The notes: generated from the sequence alone by a model not told the origin. DNA of 64,000 nt from an uncultured Bacteriovoracaceae bacterium (GCA_937923325.1 CAKZUQ010000029.1:1-64000); one strand, 5' to 3'. Shown: positions 17,494 to 27,220, numbered from the stretch's first letter. Numbers and translations: made by a program.

Positions 17494-18216
17494 ATGAAGC
17501 CCGGTCAAATACCAAAAAAAGTAGAGGGAAATTTTCTCCTCTACCCTACATTTCACATGCTTGAGGTCTTTATACTTCTTGCTGTCAGTATAAGAACATT
17601 TAATCCATTTTATTTTGCGATGTTTTTATTTGCAGCATTTTTTCAATCTCCATTAATATGGACGTATATGAAGAATAAGTATGGGCAACCAAGTGGTGTT
17701 AGCTACTTTGGAAAGCATACCAAGCATGGAAATAATTGGTTTGTGGCATACCAACTTCAACAGCTCTATAATAGCTTTTCATTTTTTGAAAAAGTTTTAA
17801 AACTAACTCCTGGGTACTACAGTTCTTGGCTGAGACTTTGGGGCAGTGAAGTTGGCAAAAAAATAAATTGGACTCCTGGATCTAAAATTGTCGACAGGAC
17901 CCACTTAAAGATTGGAAATCGAGTTTTAGTTGGTAATGAAACCTATATCTCAGCGCATGCTATCAAAAAAAGAGATGATAAATATCTCCTCTATGTGAAA
18001 CAAGTTGAGATAGGAGACGATGTTGTCTTGGCCTTACAAGTAATTGTCAGTCCCGGCGTAAAAATAAAAAACAAAGCTTTTCTTGAAGCAGGTGCAGGAG
18101 TATATCCAAATCACATTGTTGAAGAAGGAGAAAATTATGAAAGATTTAAAGAGTTATTTGAGCCTAGATTCGACGCTCTTTTCCGACAGTCTCCCAAAAA
18201 ATCATCCCCTAAATAA
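17494..18216 (+). CDS. Left-handed beta-helix (hexapeptide) acyltransferase-like membrane protein
   Basis: 240 residues. Two hydrophobic segments (about 22-38 and 40-56) suggest membrane attachment, followed by an amphipathic region. Residues about 118-208 show hexapeptide-type turns (KIGNRVLVGNETYISAHA, VEIGDDVVLALQVIVSPGVKIKNKAFLEAGAGV), the left-handed beta-helix of many O- and N-acyltransferases. The substrate is unknown; a membrane-bound acyl transfer is likely. It follows the frameshifted oxidase by 2 bases and overlaps the next gene by 80 bases. The C-terminus is basic (QSPKKSSPK). Confidence 0.7.
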   Translation: MKPGQIPKKVEGNFLLYPTFHMLEVFILLAVSIRTFNPFYFAMFLFAAFFQSPLIWTYMKNKYGQPSGVSYFGKHTKHGNNWFVAYQLQQLYNSFSFFEKVLKLTPGYYSSWLRLWGSEVGKKINWTPGSKIVDRTHLKIGNRVLVGNETYISAHAIKKRDDKYLLYVKQVEIGDDVVLALQVIVSPGVKIKNKAFLEAGAGVYPNHIVEEGENYERFKELFEPRFDALFRQSPKKSSPK

Positions 18217-19048
18217 CTTATTAGAAAGAGCTTTAGATAGTTATACTGTTAGTTCTCCAGATAAAGATACACCAAAGATACTTTGGACTCCACAAAGGTA
18301 TAACCTTAATCAAACTGATGCTTTTAATCACCTTCAAAAAGAGCAAAAAGATGAAGTCATGACAAAAATCACTGAACTTAATTTAGCTCTCTCTTGCTAT
18401 ATCGAAACTTCAGGTCATAACTACGGTGCAAAGATGATTTTACTTTCTGAGACCATTCAAGAGAAATCTATTTATGCTCTTTTTGCAGCAGAAGAGGCAA
18501 TCCATTTAAAAGAGTTTCAAAACTTTATGAATTTTACACCTGATCCAGAAGTCCACTGGCATCCAATGCTCAATCCATTAGCGAAAGCAATTGAAGAAGG
18601 AGAAAAAAATACTTGTTTATACATCATTCAAGTTCTACTTGAAGGTTTTGGGATGGCCCATTACACTGGCCTAAAACAAGATTGTACATACGCACCACTA
18701 AAGGCAACGTATGAGAGAATATTAAGGGACGAAGCAAGACATCATGGAACAGGAATAATACTCTCTAAGCAAAACCAAATTTCAAAAATAGAAAAAGAAC
18801 AAATTTTCGAATATACTAGAGAGTTTATTCTAAGCCTTCAATCAGCAAGTTGGGTTTTAAAATGTATTGAACAAGTTGATGGAAATTTATCAACTGCACA
18901 AAAGAAAAAATACTCAGAACAAACAAATCAAGTTAAAACCATGGAGTTTAGACTCTCAAAACTAAGAGAGATGCTACAAAAAGTAGATGATAATAATTTA
19001 GTAAATGATCTGGATAAAGATGGTGTCTTTAAATTAAAAGCTTCTTAG
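18137..19048 (+). CDS. Ferritin-like diiron oxidase/oxygenase
   Basis: 303 residues from the ATG at 18137, chosen because AAGGAG lies 6 bases upstream; the open frame reaches 18083 but without a ribosome site. Helical sequence with the repeated ligand pattern of four-helix diiron proteins: EEAIHLKEF near residue 112, then LLEGFGMAHY, then RDEARHHG near residue 211. This is the pattern of AurF-type N-oxygenases and related ferritin-like oxidases. Reaction unknown. It starts inside the acyltransferase gene, so the two are translationally linked. Its end overlaps the convergent N-acyltransferase gene by 15 bases. Confidence 0.72.
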   Translation: MKDLKSYLSLDSTLFSDSLPKNHPLNNLLERALDSYTVSSPDKDTPKILWTPQRYNLNQTDAFNHLQKEQKDEVMTKITELNLALSCYIETSGHNYGAKMILLSETIQEKSIYALFAAEEAIHLKEFQNFMNFTPDPEVHWHPMLNPLAKAIEEGEKNTCLYIIQVLLEGFGMAHYTGLKQDCTYAPLKATYERILRDEARHHGTGIILSKQNQISKIEKEQIFEYTREFILSLQSASWVLKCIEQVDGNLSTAQKKKYSEQTNQVKTMEFRLSKLREMLQKVDDNNLVNDLDKDGVFKLKAS

Positions 19049-19759
19049 AATAGCTGTTAGTGACTTTGCCAACCTTGACTTGATAAAAGTGTTATTTTGG
19101 AAAGTAAAAAACCTCATTGTAGACTTAGTGATTAATCTAAAATCAGCCTTAATCAACGAATATTTTGCTCCCGGTCTTTTTTCTAATCGAAAACAGGCCA
19201 ATTGAGATAATCCAAAGTATGAAAACAATTTTAAGTTTTTCTCTCTAGCAATTGCCAAAAAACCATCATAGAAAGTATCTTCTATTGCCCATACTCCAGC
19301 ATGGATAAGTAGTCTTTTGCCAATTCCCTTTCCTGGCCTAGAAGTAACTAATCTAGATATTTCTAAATAGTTAGAAAATTGAGAAATTCTTAAATCACTT
19401 GGAAGTCCAACTGTACACATTTCGAATGGGTAGGGTAAAAACCTAGAGACAGCAATAATTTCACCAGCTGTTGTTCTCGCGACAGCATGATAAGCATATT
19501 CATCATATAGTTTTTCTTTTCTTATTTCAGCATCAGTAACTGCCAAAAGATGTGGAGATCTCTTCTCATAACATTTATTTCTAAAATTAAATATTTCATC
19601 TCTTTGTTCTTGAGTCAAAGACTTACCATTAATAATATTTGCGTAATGAACTCCAAAGTCCATTTTAACATACATCTTCATAACAGAATAAAAGGGTGAA
19701 AACATCTTTTCACCAAATTTTTTCGATTGTCTTGTTTTTAGACTTAAAAATTTATCCAT
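19034..19759 (-). CDS. GNAT-fold N-acyltransferase, FeeM/autoinducer-synthase-like
   Basis: 241 residues. The core (about 50-200) has the order seen in N-acyl amino acid synthases and LuxI-like enzymes: FRNKCYEKRSPH, then DEYAYHAVARTTAGEIIAVSRFL, then LPSDLRIS and YLEISRLV, then RPGKGIGKRLLIHAGVW, the acyl-CoA/ACP-binding turn. It may transfer a fatty acyl chain to an amine. A basic segment closes the protein. It starts 1 base after the propeller gene stop region and is convergent with the diiron gene. Product unknown; family from motif order only. Confidence 0.65.
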   Translation of the reverse strand: MDKFLSLKTRQSKKFGEKMFSPFYSVMKMYVKMDFGVHYANIINGKSLTQEQRDEIFNFRNKCYEKRSPHLLAVTDAEIRKEKLYDEYAYHAVARTTAGEIIAVSRFLPYPFEMCTVGLPSDLRISQFSNYLEISRLVTSRPGKGIGKRLLIHAGVWAIEDTFYDGFLAIAREKNLKLFSYFGLSQLACFRLEKRPGAKYSLIKADFRLITKSTMRFFTFQNNTFIKSRLAKSLTAILRSF

Positions 19760-19760
19760 T

Positions 19761-20894
19761 TTACTCTACTTTCTTGTTAATTGTTTTAATTGAGTCAATA
19801 TTTAACTTATAAACTTTATACTTAGCATTTTGTATATTTTCTTTTCCAACAAAATACATACCTGCATCAATTCTAGATGTTGCAGGATGCTTAGCCTTTT
19901 TAAGAGAAATATTAGCGTTTTTTAATGTCAGCTTATAAATTTTAGATTTTCTTTCAAGGTTTCTTACAAAAATATGCTTGTTTCCTTCAGGGCTTAATTG
20001 ACCATGAAAGAATAAAAGATCAGTTCCTGGATAAACTGCTGGGTGCTTGTGATAAGTATAACCTTCTTTATTTATATCATCTAACATAATTCTTTTAGCA
20101 AAAACATCATCAACTCCAGAAAATTCTAAATCGTAATACCCAAGGTAGGCTTGCTCTAAACCTCCCTTTTTTCTATCTGAGACTTGATGATGAAATAAAA
20201 TTTTTGTCCCATCAGCAGACCAAGTTGGATGTTTATCTAAAAAATCCCCTAAGTGAATAACTCTTTTAGTTGAGATATTATAAATATAGATACCTTTTAC
20301 TCCATAGTTTCCCATCGTATAGTAAGTGATCATACTTCCATCAGGTGAGACTCTAGGGTGTTTAATAAATTCTTTTTTAGACAACTGACCTAATTCAACT
20401 GGGCTCAAGCTCTCTAATCTAGTGTTTGTTCTTGAGTCATAAGTTCTCAGCACAGAGTGATATTTCTTTGGTTCAAAGTCACCTGTTAGTAAAGAGCTAA
20501 TTAAAGTTGCTGTTATTGCTAATGGTCTATACCTTAATTCACTTGTAAGTATGTTATTCTCATTATCAAATGCACACTTTGTATAGGCATTCAATTTCGT
20601 TTTCTTAAGCTTACTAGGTAACTCTTCTGGAGATATACCTGTATCTTTTGAATAGATCTCTATTGGATACTGAGTTTTTCTTGTAGAGTCTTTTCCAATC
20701 CAACAAATTTTTGAGCTATCTCCACTAACAGAAACAGACTCTATATCATTTTTATGTCCATCAACGAGAGTCAGACCACTTTCAATTTTTAGCTTTTTAT
20801 AAGTATTTGCTAACCCTACTTCTTCTGAAGCATGGCCAGCAAAAGATAGCAAAAAGATAATTGGCAAAAGTGTAGGTCCTTGCTTTAACTTCAT
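19761..20894 (-). CDS. Secreted TolB-like beta-propeller protein
   Basis: 377 residues with signal peptide (residues 1-22, cut near GHASEE). Propeller-type WD40/TolB repeats are visible as SVSGDSSKICWIG, HPRVSPDGSMITYY and HPTWSADGTKILFH, the last two with the S-P/A-D-G turn typical of PD40 repeats. Periplasmic location is expected. It is not near tolQRA, so I would not call it TolB. It shares an operon with the downstream GNAT gene (gap of 1 base), an unexplained pairing. Confidence 0.75.
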   Translation of the reverse strand: MKLKQGPTLLPIIFLLSFAGHASEEVGLANTYKKLKIESGLTLVDGHKNDIESVSVSGDSSKICWIGKDSTRKTQYPIEIYSKDTGISPEELPSKLKKTKLNAYTKCAFDNENNILTSELRYRPLAITATLISSLLTGDFEPKKYHSVLRTYDSRTNTRLESLSPVELGQLSKKEFIKHPRVSPDGSMITYYTMGNYGVKGIYIYNISTKRVIHLGDFLDKHPTWSADGTKILFHHQVSDRKKGGLEQAYLGYYDLEFSGVDDVFAKRIMLDDINKEGYTYHKHPAVYPGTDLLFFHGQLSPEGNKHIFVRNLERKSKIYKLTLKNANISLKKAKHPATSRIDAGMYFVGKENIQNAKYKVYKLNIDSIKTINKKVE

Positions 20895-21029
20895 TTATAA
20901 CCTTGATAGAGTCTTTCTTAAATATGACAATATGAGTCATTAAACTATATAAGCTTGTGCAAAACAAAGAAATTTGAAAGGATTACATAGGTGTAACATC
21001 AATAGACAGTCACAGTTAATGTGAAATCG

Positions 21030-21863
21030 TTATGTTAAGTGTTTTTTTATAGCTTTAGCGAAGCAATTCATACCATTTTCTGAAAATCTTAGAAACAACT
21101 CAGGTTCTATTAGCTCAAGCTCCATCAACAAAAGCTTATTATCACACTCCACAAGATCCACTCTCGCATAAATGGTATTAAAGTCGAGATTATCTATAAA
21201 TACTTTTGCCATACGGATTTCAGATTCAGATGGTGTATATTTACTCACAACTCCACCATAATCATCTTGAACCCTAAATTCACCACATCTAGGTCTTTTA
21301 AGCACACAGTGCGAAAACTCTCCATCAAAGAAAATGTAAGAGAATTCACCTTTAGTTTTAATGGACTCTATATAAGGCTGAATCAAGACATCACGCCCTA
21401 GCATGTATTCAGGGAGATTTTCAAGACTCTTGATGACAAAAGTATCAACTCCACCAGCACCAATTCTTGGCTTAACAACAATCGCTGAATACTTGTTAAT
21501 ATAATTTTTAACTTCACAAGTCGTTAATGAATGAGAGATTATTGTCTCAACAATATTCAGCCTCTTCTTGGCCAATTCAACTAGATAAGACTTATCAATA
21601 TTCCAATCTAAAATACTTTTTGGATGAATAATAACTGAGCCTGACTCCGTTGCATCATTAACTTTTTTTATGAAAAGCTCAGAGTGTTCTGTATAATCCC
21701 AAACTGTTCTAATTAAAATGTTTTTATATTCTGACCAATCAACTTCATTCCAAACCTTAACTATTGGCCTTATACCAAAATCGCTAAAAAAAGAAATCCG
21801 CTGTCTTTCTTCTTCGATGAGATCTGAGTTCGTAGAATCTGTGAGGTATAATAGTTCAATCAT
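21030..21863 (-). CDS. ATP-grasp ligase-like protein
   Basis: 277 residues from the ATG at 21863, which overlaps the previous stop as ATGA; a longer frame is inside the upstream gene. ATP-grasp features: IVVKPRIGAGG (nucleotide loop lysine and glycines), GEFSYIFFDGEFSHCVLK, and YARVDLVE followed by LMELELIEPELFL with the metal-binding glutamates. This resembles the DcsG/RimK-like group that joins an amino group to a carboxylate with ATP. The substrate is unknown. It is the last gene of the six-gene ABC-transport operon, which is unusual company for such a ligase. Confidence 0.75.
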   Translation of the reverse strand: MIELLYLTDSTNSDLIEEERQRISFFSDFGIRPIVKVWNEVDWSEYKNILIRTVWDYTEHSELFIKKVNDATESGSVIIHPKSILDWNIDKSYLVELAKKRLNIVETIISHSLTTCEVKNYINKYSAIVVKPRIGAGGVDTFVIKSLENLPEYMLGRDVLIQPYIESIKTKGEFSYIFFDGEFSHCVLKRPRCGEFRVQDDYGGVVSKYTPSESEIRMAKVFIDNLDFNTIYARVDLVECDNKLLLMELELIEPELFLRFSENGMNCFAKAIKKHLT

Positions 21864-22504
21864 AATGACATATTTAAAATAAACAAGAAAACAACTAATG
21901 AACTCAAGGCCAACATTATAAATATAGGGAACGCCATAATACAAAGACTAAGTGGCACAGAAGCATTTAGCTGCTTTCTCAACCCAGCATACATCAAGAT
22001 TAATGATGCAAATTTTTGGGCAATACCACCAAAAATAGGAACAACACTAAGAATACTTGAACTTAAGGCAACTGACATAATATCTTTTGCCTTATTGCCT
22101 AGATCTTCTTCAATTCCTAAAGCTTTACCAAATATTTTAATAACAAACTCCCAAAACTGAATAAGAAATAACATCATTAAGGGATAAAAAATAACATCGA
22201 TTATAGTTTGAAACAAAATAAAATAAAAACCTATAAAACCATCTTCACCTGAAACTAACTTTAAGATACTCCCTTCATCATCAGTTAAATTAAAAAATGA
22301 AAAAAAGACTAAATTGATTAGACCAATCCTAAATATTCCGCTTATAACGACAAAAATCCAAGAAGCTCCTAAAGATTCATAAATGCCTAAAATATGTGGT
22401 TTAAATCCATTTTCATCAGCACTATTACTAAGATAGAGTTCATGTGTTTTAAAAGGATGAACCAAGCAGTATGTATAATTTCGAAAGAGTTTAAATATGT
22501 CCAT
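21860..22504 (-). CDS. Yip1-like integral membrane protein
   Basis: 214 residues with about five membrane helices (around 47-70, 93-115, 128-140, 153-178 and 190-211). The opening FRNYTYCLVHPFKTHE and the block MSVALSSSILSVVPIFGGIAQKFASLILMYAGLRKQ resemble the Yip1 domain. Prokaryotic Yip1-like proteins are poorly understood. It lies between the DUF4340 gene (20-base gap) and the ATP-grasp gene (4-base overlap). Family assignment is moderate. Confidence 0.65.
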   Translation of the reverse strand: MDIFKLFRNYTYCLVHPFKTHELYLSNSADENGFKPHILGIYESLGASWIFVVISGIFRIGLINLVFFSFFNLTDDEGSILKLVSGEDGFIGFYFILFQTIIDVIFYPLMMLFLIQFWEFVIKIFGKALGIEEDLGNKAKDIMSVALSSSILSVVPIFGGIAQKFASLILMYAGLRKQLNASVPLSLCIMAFPIFIMLALSSLVVFLFILNMSL

Positions 22505-22524
22505 AATAGTATTAGAAGCCCTTT

Positions 22525-23886
22525 TTAGTTTAAAGTAAAGAAATCATCAATACTCTTTATATTAATCATTGAGTTATTATGAGGGTAGAAAAACTCTAAT
22601 CCTTCACTTAAATCACTAACAATCACCATATTAGTATTGAAGACAATTTTTAATTTTTTATTAAAAATATTTACATATAATGCGTGTTTTGATGCTCTTT
22701 TGTTGGGTGATTCTACAACATACTTTGCTTGTTTAAATGTCTGTAAATTCAATATAATATTAAAAAGTAAATTAAAGTTTGAGACTTTTATTTTTTTTCC
22801 AGAAGCAGACTTAATATCAAAAGAATCAATATCATCAATATAAAAAGAGTGAAATTCTCTGGGATCAAATCCTATTTGAAATTCAACTCTTTTCAGCTTC
22901 TTAAAGTCAACGCCCAGATTTAATCTTTTATCCCAAAAGTTTTGAACGTTGGCAAAGAAGAAGTCCTTGGCCTTTTCATTAATTTTATAAATGATTTTAG
23001 AGTTATCAACTTTTGCGTAATAACCTTGTTCTCCATTAAGAAGTCCATACAGTATAATCTTATGATTTTTTGAAGACTTAAGCTTAATATCAACAGAGCT
23101 TAATTGATCTGAAAGAATCAGGTCTTCTTCATCTATAATTTTATCAACGCTAACCATATTCCATAAAGAATCAAAGACTTGAGAGAACACTAGTTGTTTT
23201 ATTCCTGAATACCTCTTCGGTGTTGTTATATTATTTTCAAAATCTACTTCAAACCATCGATTTGCCTTGTTATCAATTTTGAGCTTACTTAGTTTCTGAG
23301 AATTTAATCCATATATTAACTTAGGACTAATTAGTTCCATCGGATTTGCTGTAACGATATCTTTTAAATAGATATACTTTTGGTAATTAGCTTCTAATTC
23401 ATTTTTATAAAGGCCATCATATACGTTTATATCTCTACAAAGAAATAATTCTTTTTTTCCAAGCTCAAACTTTTGAATATAAAACATACCTGTAACATTT
23501 GAGATATCTCCTAACCTAAATGTAACTTCTTTATTAAAGGTTTTTACAGTAAAGGAATGATCTTGATGAATAAAAAACTCTTTTTCCTTTTCATCTGTCA
23601 CATCAATTTTTTTTACCTTTGTTATACCATTAAGTGTTTTTAAAATAAACTGAACTTTAGACTTATTTGCCATATAACCCAGCTCACCTATAACCCATTC
23701 ATTTTGATTTTTAATTAGTTTTGAGTTTTTTAATGTTAAAGACACTACGGAGTTGACATCAAATAGGACTATTTTTTCTTCTTTTACATTATCGGTATAG
23801 AATTTTTTTTGACCTCTTTCTTCCCAAAAATATGCGAAACCAATTAGTAGGACAAGACAAAGACCTAATGAAGTATTTTTAATCAC
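22525..23886 (-). CDS. DUF4340 domain protein of a Gld-type ABC system
   Basis: 453 residues with one N-terminal membrane segment (residues 6-20) and a long periplasmic part. The segment VVSLTLKNSKLIKNQNEWVIGELGYMANKSKVQFILKTLNGI is the repeat typical of DUF4340, seen again at about 195-250. Such proteins usually stand next to GldG-like genes, as here. The start overlaps the GldG-like stop by 4 bases. Function unknown; it is likely a periplasmic partner of the transporter. Confidence 0.82.
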   Translation of the reverse strand: MIKNTSLGLCLVLLIGFAYFWEERGQKKFYTDNVKEEKIVLFDVNSVVSLTLKNSKLIKNQNEWVIGELGYMANKSKVQFILKTLNGITKVKKIDVTDEKEKEFFIHQDHSFTVKTFNKEVTFRLGDISNVTGMFYIQKFELGKKELFLCRDINVYDGLYKNELEANYQKYIYLKDIVTANPMELISPKLIYGLNSQKLSKLKIDNKANRWFEVDFENNITTPKRYSGIKQLVFSQVFDSLWNMVSVDKIIDEEDLILSDQLSSVDIKLKSSKNHKIILYGLLNGEQGYYAKVDNSKIIYKINEKAKDFFFANVQNFWDKRLNLGVDFKKLKRVEFQIGFDPREFHSFYIDDIDSFDIKSASGKKIKVSNFNLLFNIILNLQTFKQAKYVVESPNKRASKHALYVNIFNKKLKIVFNTNMVIVSDLSEGLEFFYPHNNSMINIKSIDDFFTLN

Positions 23887-25409
23887 TTATTTAACCTTCT
23901 TCTATACATATAGATACTAATTCCAAAGAAAAATGTTGGAGAACATATTATCAAGAAAAATAAAATAAGTACTTCTTGAGACATAGAAATAAAAATTCTC
24001 TCACTTGATAAACCAGGACGATTAATACTAATGATTCCTTCATCATCTACTAACCAAGCAAGCATATTTAAAACAATATTATAATTATTACTTTGAGTCT
24101 CATAACCATTTATAAAAAAAGAGCTACTTCCTAGAGCAATCACTTTAGAATTAAACTCTTTATGATAACTTGATGCTGCAACAGTAACAGGTCCTTTTAT
24201 ATCTAATTTATCATACGCAGCTTTACCATTTAAAACATCTTTAATATTAGTTTCAGCCCAACTTGCAGGAAAGTTAGAAGTTTGCATCAATGAAGAATAC
24301 TCAATATTCTCAGACTTTGACTTCTCGATAGCACCAGTTAGTGGCATTAATGTTCGTCCAGAAAAGTTCTTTGTTATGTTATGGGAAGTATTATAGTGAG
24401 TAATAATGGGGATAGTAGCATTAGAACCCTGAACAGTAGCGAGACGATCGACAACAATTGAATTTCTGTAAGATATTCCAAATTTTGAAACTAAATCGTA
24501 CAAATTTTTTAATTTGGAATTAGTCATCTCTGGAGCAAAAGTAATAAATAGATTTCCACCTGACTCAAGATACTTCTCTAAAGTTCTAACTTCTAAATCT
24601 AAAAAACCCTTTTTGGGACCAAGAATAATAATGACGTCTGCATCCGTGGGTACGGCCGTCACCTTTAAAAGGTCTAGTGGCCTAAGAGAATAATTAGAAT
24701 CTTTTATTTTTTGAAATAAGAACTTAGATCCTTTTTGCCCAGAGTCACTTGGGTCAACTTCACTATGTCCAATTGTATAGTACACATTGATATTCTTATT
24801 TCTTAGGATTTTAATGATTTGATTTGTGACATTAAGTTCACTTAACTGATCAACACTTACCTTATTTGAGTCGTATTCAATAATAACGGTACCAGACTTC
24901 TTAATTTTATGTAATTCTACTAAAGCTGGTTGTGTATCAATATCAATTGCTGTCAGGCTAATATTTTTATTTTCAATTTCATATTTTTTTAAAAAACTTA
25001 AAAAATGATCCCAATCTCCTCTTCGAGCAAAAAGGGTAAACTTCATTTTTTTGTCAACTTCACTTAGAACCCTTTGGGACTGATCAGATAAAGAATAAAG
25101 TTTATCTTGGGTAAGATCAAAATATTTATTATTTTTAAAACCTAAATAATTTATCATTCCAAGAATACACAATACTAAGCCTACTGTGATAATATTTGTC
25201 AGTAGATTTCTAAAGTATCTTGTTTGAATATAAGATAAAATCACAACTCGATTTATAAATCCTAAACATAAAAAGATCACTAAAGAGGTCAATAATGTAG
25301 AGACTTTTAGCTTAACAAACTCAGGAGTAATTATAAATAGAACAATGGATGTTACTAGTAAAGCAAGAGCTAAAAACCACCAAATGAAATGAATTGATTT
25401 ATTTTTCAT
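23883..25409 (-). CDS. GldG-like ABC transporter auxiliary protein
   Basis: 508 residues. Two or three membrane helices near the start (about 10-29, 33-53 and 68-89), a periplasmic domain of the ABC_transp_aux/GldG type, and a C-terminal helix (about 478-500) followed by basic residues. Features include the YFDLTQDKLYSLSDQSQRVL segment shared with GldG, and DADVIIILGPKKGF with LEKYLESGGNLFITF. In Bacteroidetes GldG works with GldA and GldF in gliding; related systems occur in many other phyla with unknown cargo. It abuts the permease gene with no gap. Confidence 0.85.
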   Translation of the reverse strand: MKNKSIHFIWWFLALALLVTSIVLFIITPEFVKLKVSTLLTSLVIFLCLGFINRVVILSYIQTRYFRNLLTNIITVGLVLCILGMINYLGFKNNKYFDLTQDKLYSLSDQSQRVLSEVDKKMKFTLFARRGDWDHFLSFLKKYEIENKNISLTAIDIDTQPALVELHKIKKSGTVIIEYDSNKVSVDQLSELNVTNQIIKILRNKNINVYYTIGHSEVDPSDSGQKGSKFLFQKIKDSNYSLRPLDLLKVTAVPTDADVIIILGPKKGFLDLEVRTLEKYLESGGNLFITFAPEMTNSKLKNLYDLVSKFGISYRNSIVVDRLATVQGSNATIPIITHYNTSHNITKNFSGRTLMPLTGAIEKSKSENIEYSSLMQTSNFPASWAETNIKDVLNGKAAYDKLDIKGPVTVAASSYHKEFNSKVIALGSSSFFINGYETQSNNYNIVLNMLAWLVDDEGIISINRPGLSSERIFISMSQEVLILFFLIICSPTFFFGISIYMYRRRLNK

Positions 25410-26177
25410 TTACCAATTCCTCGATTCTACAACTTTTTTTGTTAAAAAGATCCACACAAATATAAAAGAGATATAATAAATAAGATCAGAAGTGCTTGCA
25501 ATACCTTTAACAAACATTTCAAAATGTCTCACGATTGTAATATACTTAAAAAATTCTGCATAAATATAATTAGTACTGATCTGAGATGCCCACGAAATAA
25601 CCCAAAATCCCATTATGCCAACATAACTTATAACTGCTGCAACAATTTGATTTGATGTTAAACTTGATGCAAATAAGCCCAAAGATAAATATGAGAGCAT
25701 ATTCAAAACTAACCCTAGGTAGCCTGATATTATAAATGAGAAATCTGCTGCCTCAATAGACCAAAGAACTACAGGATAAATAAGAGTAATTGATAACAAG
25801 AAGACTCCCATTAGAGAACTAGCAATAAACTTTCCCATCACTAGTTGAAAGTCCTTTATTGGGGCTGCAAAATAAAGATCAATTGTTGACTCTTTTTTCT
25901 CTTCAGAAAACATCCTCATGGTAATGATAGGACAAAAGAACAATAAGAATAAATTAATATTACTAAATAGTTGAATTATAACTGTGTTGATAAAATCGAG
26001 TTTGGTTTTATATTGACCTGGTATATTCTGAGTATTTTCTACAAATGATATTAAAAGGTTATAAAAAACGTAACCTGTTATAGCTGCGAATAGCCCTGCA
26101 ATTATATAGGCCATGGGAGATTTAAAAAATGTTTTAAGTTCTTTTTTAACAATTAGAAGCGTCATAGAAGTACTCAT
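25410..26177 (-). CDS. ABC-2 type permease (GldF-like)
   Basis: 255 residues with six predicted membrane helices. The N-terminal KELKTFFKSPMAYIIAGLFA and the central FFCPIITMRMFSEEKKESTIDLYFAAPI are the ABC-2 membrane signature that contacts the ATPase. It overlaps the ATPase gene by 4 bases and abuts the GldG-like gene. With those it forms an exporter-type complex. Complete and normal in length. Confidence 0.9.
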   Translation of the reverse strand: MSTSMTLLIVKKELKTFFKSPMAYIIAGLFAAITGYVFYNLLISFVENTQNIPGQYKTKLDFINTVIIQLFSNINLFLLFFCPIITMRMFSEEKKESTIDLYFAAPIKDFQLVMGKFIASSLMGVFLLSITLIYPVVLWSIEAADFSFIISGYLGLVLNMLSYLSLGLFASSLTSNQIVAAVISYVGIMGFWVISWASQISTNYIYAEFFKYITIVRHFEMFVKGIASTSDLIYYISFIFVWIFLTKKVVESRNW

Positions 26178-27112
26178 TTATGATCCCCTGTTACCTTTAA
26201 AAATATTTTCTCTAAATCCATCTTCTCTTCAACAAACTCTAAAATCGACAAGTCATGTTCAAAAATACATTTTGATATTTCTGCTCGATGATCTGAGATT
26301 GAATTTGTAAAGATTTTCAACTCAGAAGCTCTTTCAGAAGCACTCATATCAATATGCTCTACAAAAGATAGCTGTTGCAGGCTTTGGATTAAAGAAATAG
26401 GACTCCCCTCCACTTTAGCATGAATGATATTTTTGCCTTTTACAGTGCTCGTTATTTCTTCTAAACTCCCTGACGCTTGAAGTCTTCCATTAGCAATAAT
26501 GGTTATATCATCACAAATCAAACTTATTTCATGCAAAAGATGGCTAGAAAGAAGAACAGTATGATCCTTACCAATCTCTTTAATAAACTCTCTCATCTCT
26601 ATGACAGCACTTGGATCTAAGCCAACTGTAGGCTCGTCTAAGATTACGATATCAGGATTAAAAACAATGGCTTGGGCCACTCCCACCCTCTGCTTATATC
26701 CTTTAGACAAGTTTCCAACTAGTCTCTTTTGAACATCTGTAATATTTAACTTTTCTAGAGCATAGTCCACTGACTCTTTAACTTTATTCCATGGAAGCTG
26801 ATGAAGTTTTGAGACAAATTCAAGATACTCCCTTACCTCCATATCTTTGTATAAAGGTGGGTTCTCAAGAAGAACACCTAAGTTTTTTTTAGTTTCATAG
26901 AGATTTTCTTGAATATTATTACCATTTATATATACCTGACCAGACGTAGGTGGAATAACACCACAGATCATCTTCATGGAAGTCGTCTTACCAGCTCCAT
27001 TGGGTCCCAAGAATCCATGAATTGACCCTTTAGTTACTTTGAATGACAGACTATCAACAACTTTAGAATGGCCATATTCTTTAGTCAGAGAGTCAACTAT
27101 TATTGATTCCAT
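26174..27112 (-). CDS. ABC transporter ATPase (GldA/CcmA-like)
   Basis: 312 residues. Walker A GPNGAGKTT at 36-44, signature LSKGYKQRVG near 137, Walker B IVILDEPTVGLDP near 158, and the switch histidine in LLSSHLLHE. The C-terminal extension (about 220-312) matches GldA-type ATPases, which are longer than simple drug-exporter ATPases. It should power the permease encoded next. As first gene of the operon it has its own upstream gap of 108 bases shared with the divergent nrnA-like gene. Confidence 0.92.
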   Translation of the reverse strand: MESIIVDSLTKEYGHSKVVDSLSFKVTKGSIHGFLGPNGAGKTTSMKMICGVIPPTSGQVYINGNNIQENLYETKKNLGVLLENPPLYKDMEVREYLEFVSKLHQLPWNKVKESVDYALEKLNITDVQKRLVGNLSKGYKQRVGVAQAIVFNPDIVILDEPTVGLDPSAVIEMREFIKEIGKDHTVLLSSHLLHEISLICDDITIIANGRLQASGSLEEITSTVKGKNIIHAKVEGSPISLIQSLQQLSFVEHIDMSASERASELKIFTNSISDHRAEISKCIFEHDLSILEFVEEKMDLEKIFLKVTGDHK

Positions 27113-27220
27113 AAATACCTTTAAAAGATTTTATAAAGAATTTCTCGATAAGTGAAATACATAGAGCTATTTTTTATTAATATAATTCAGTATTTAGAAC
27201 TCACTACCGATTAGGTAATT

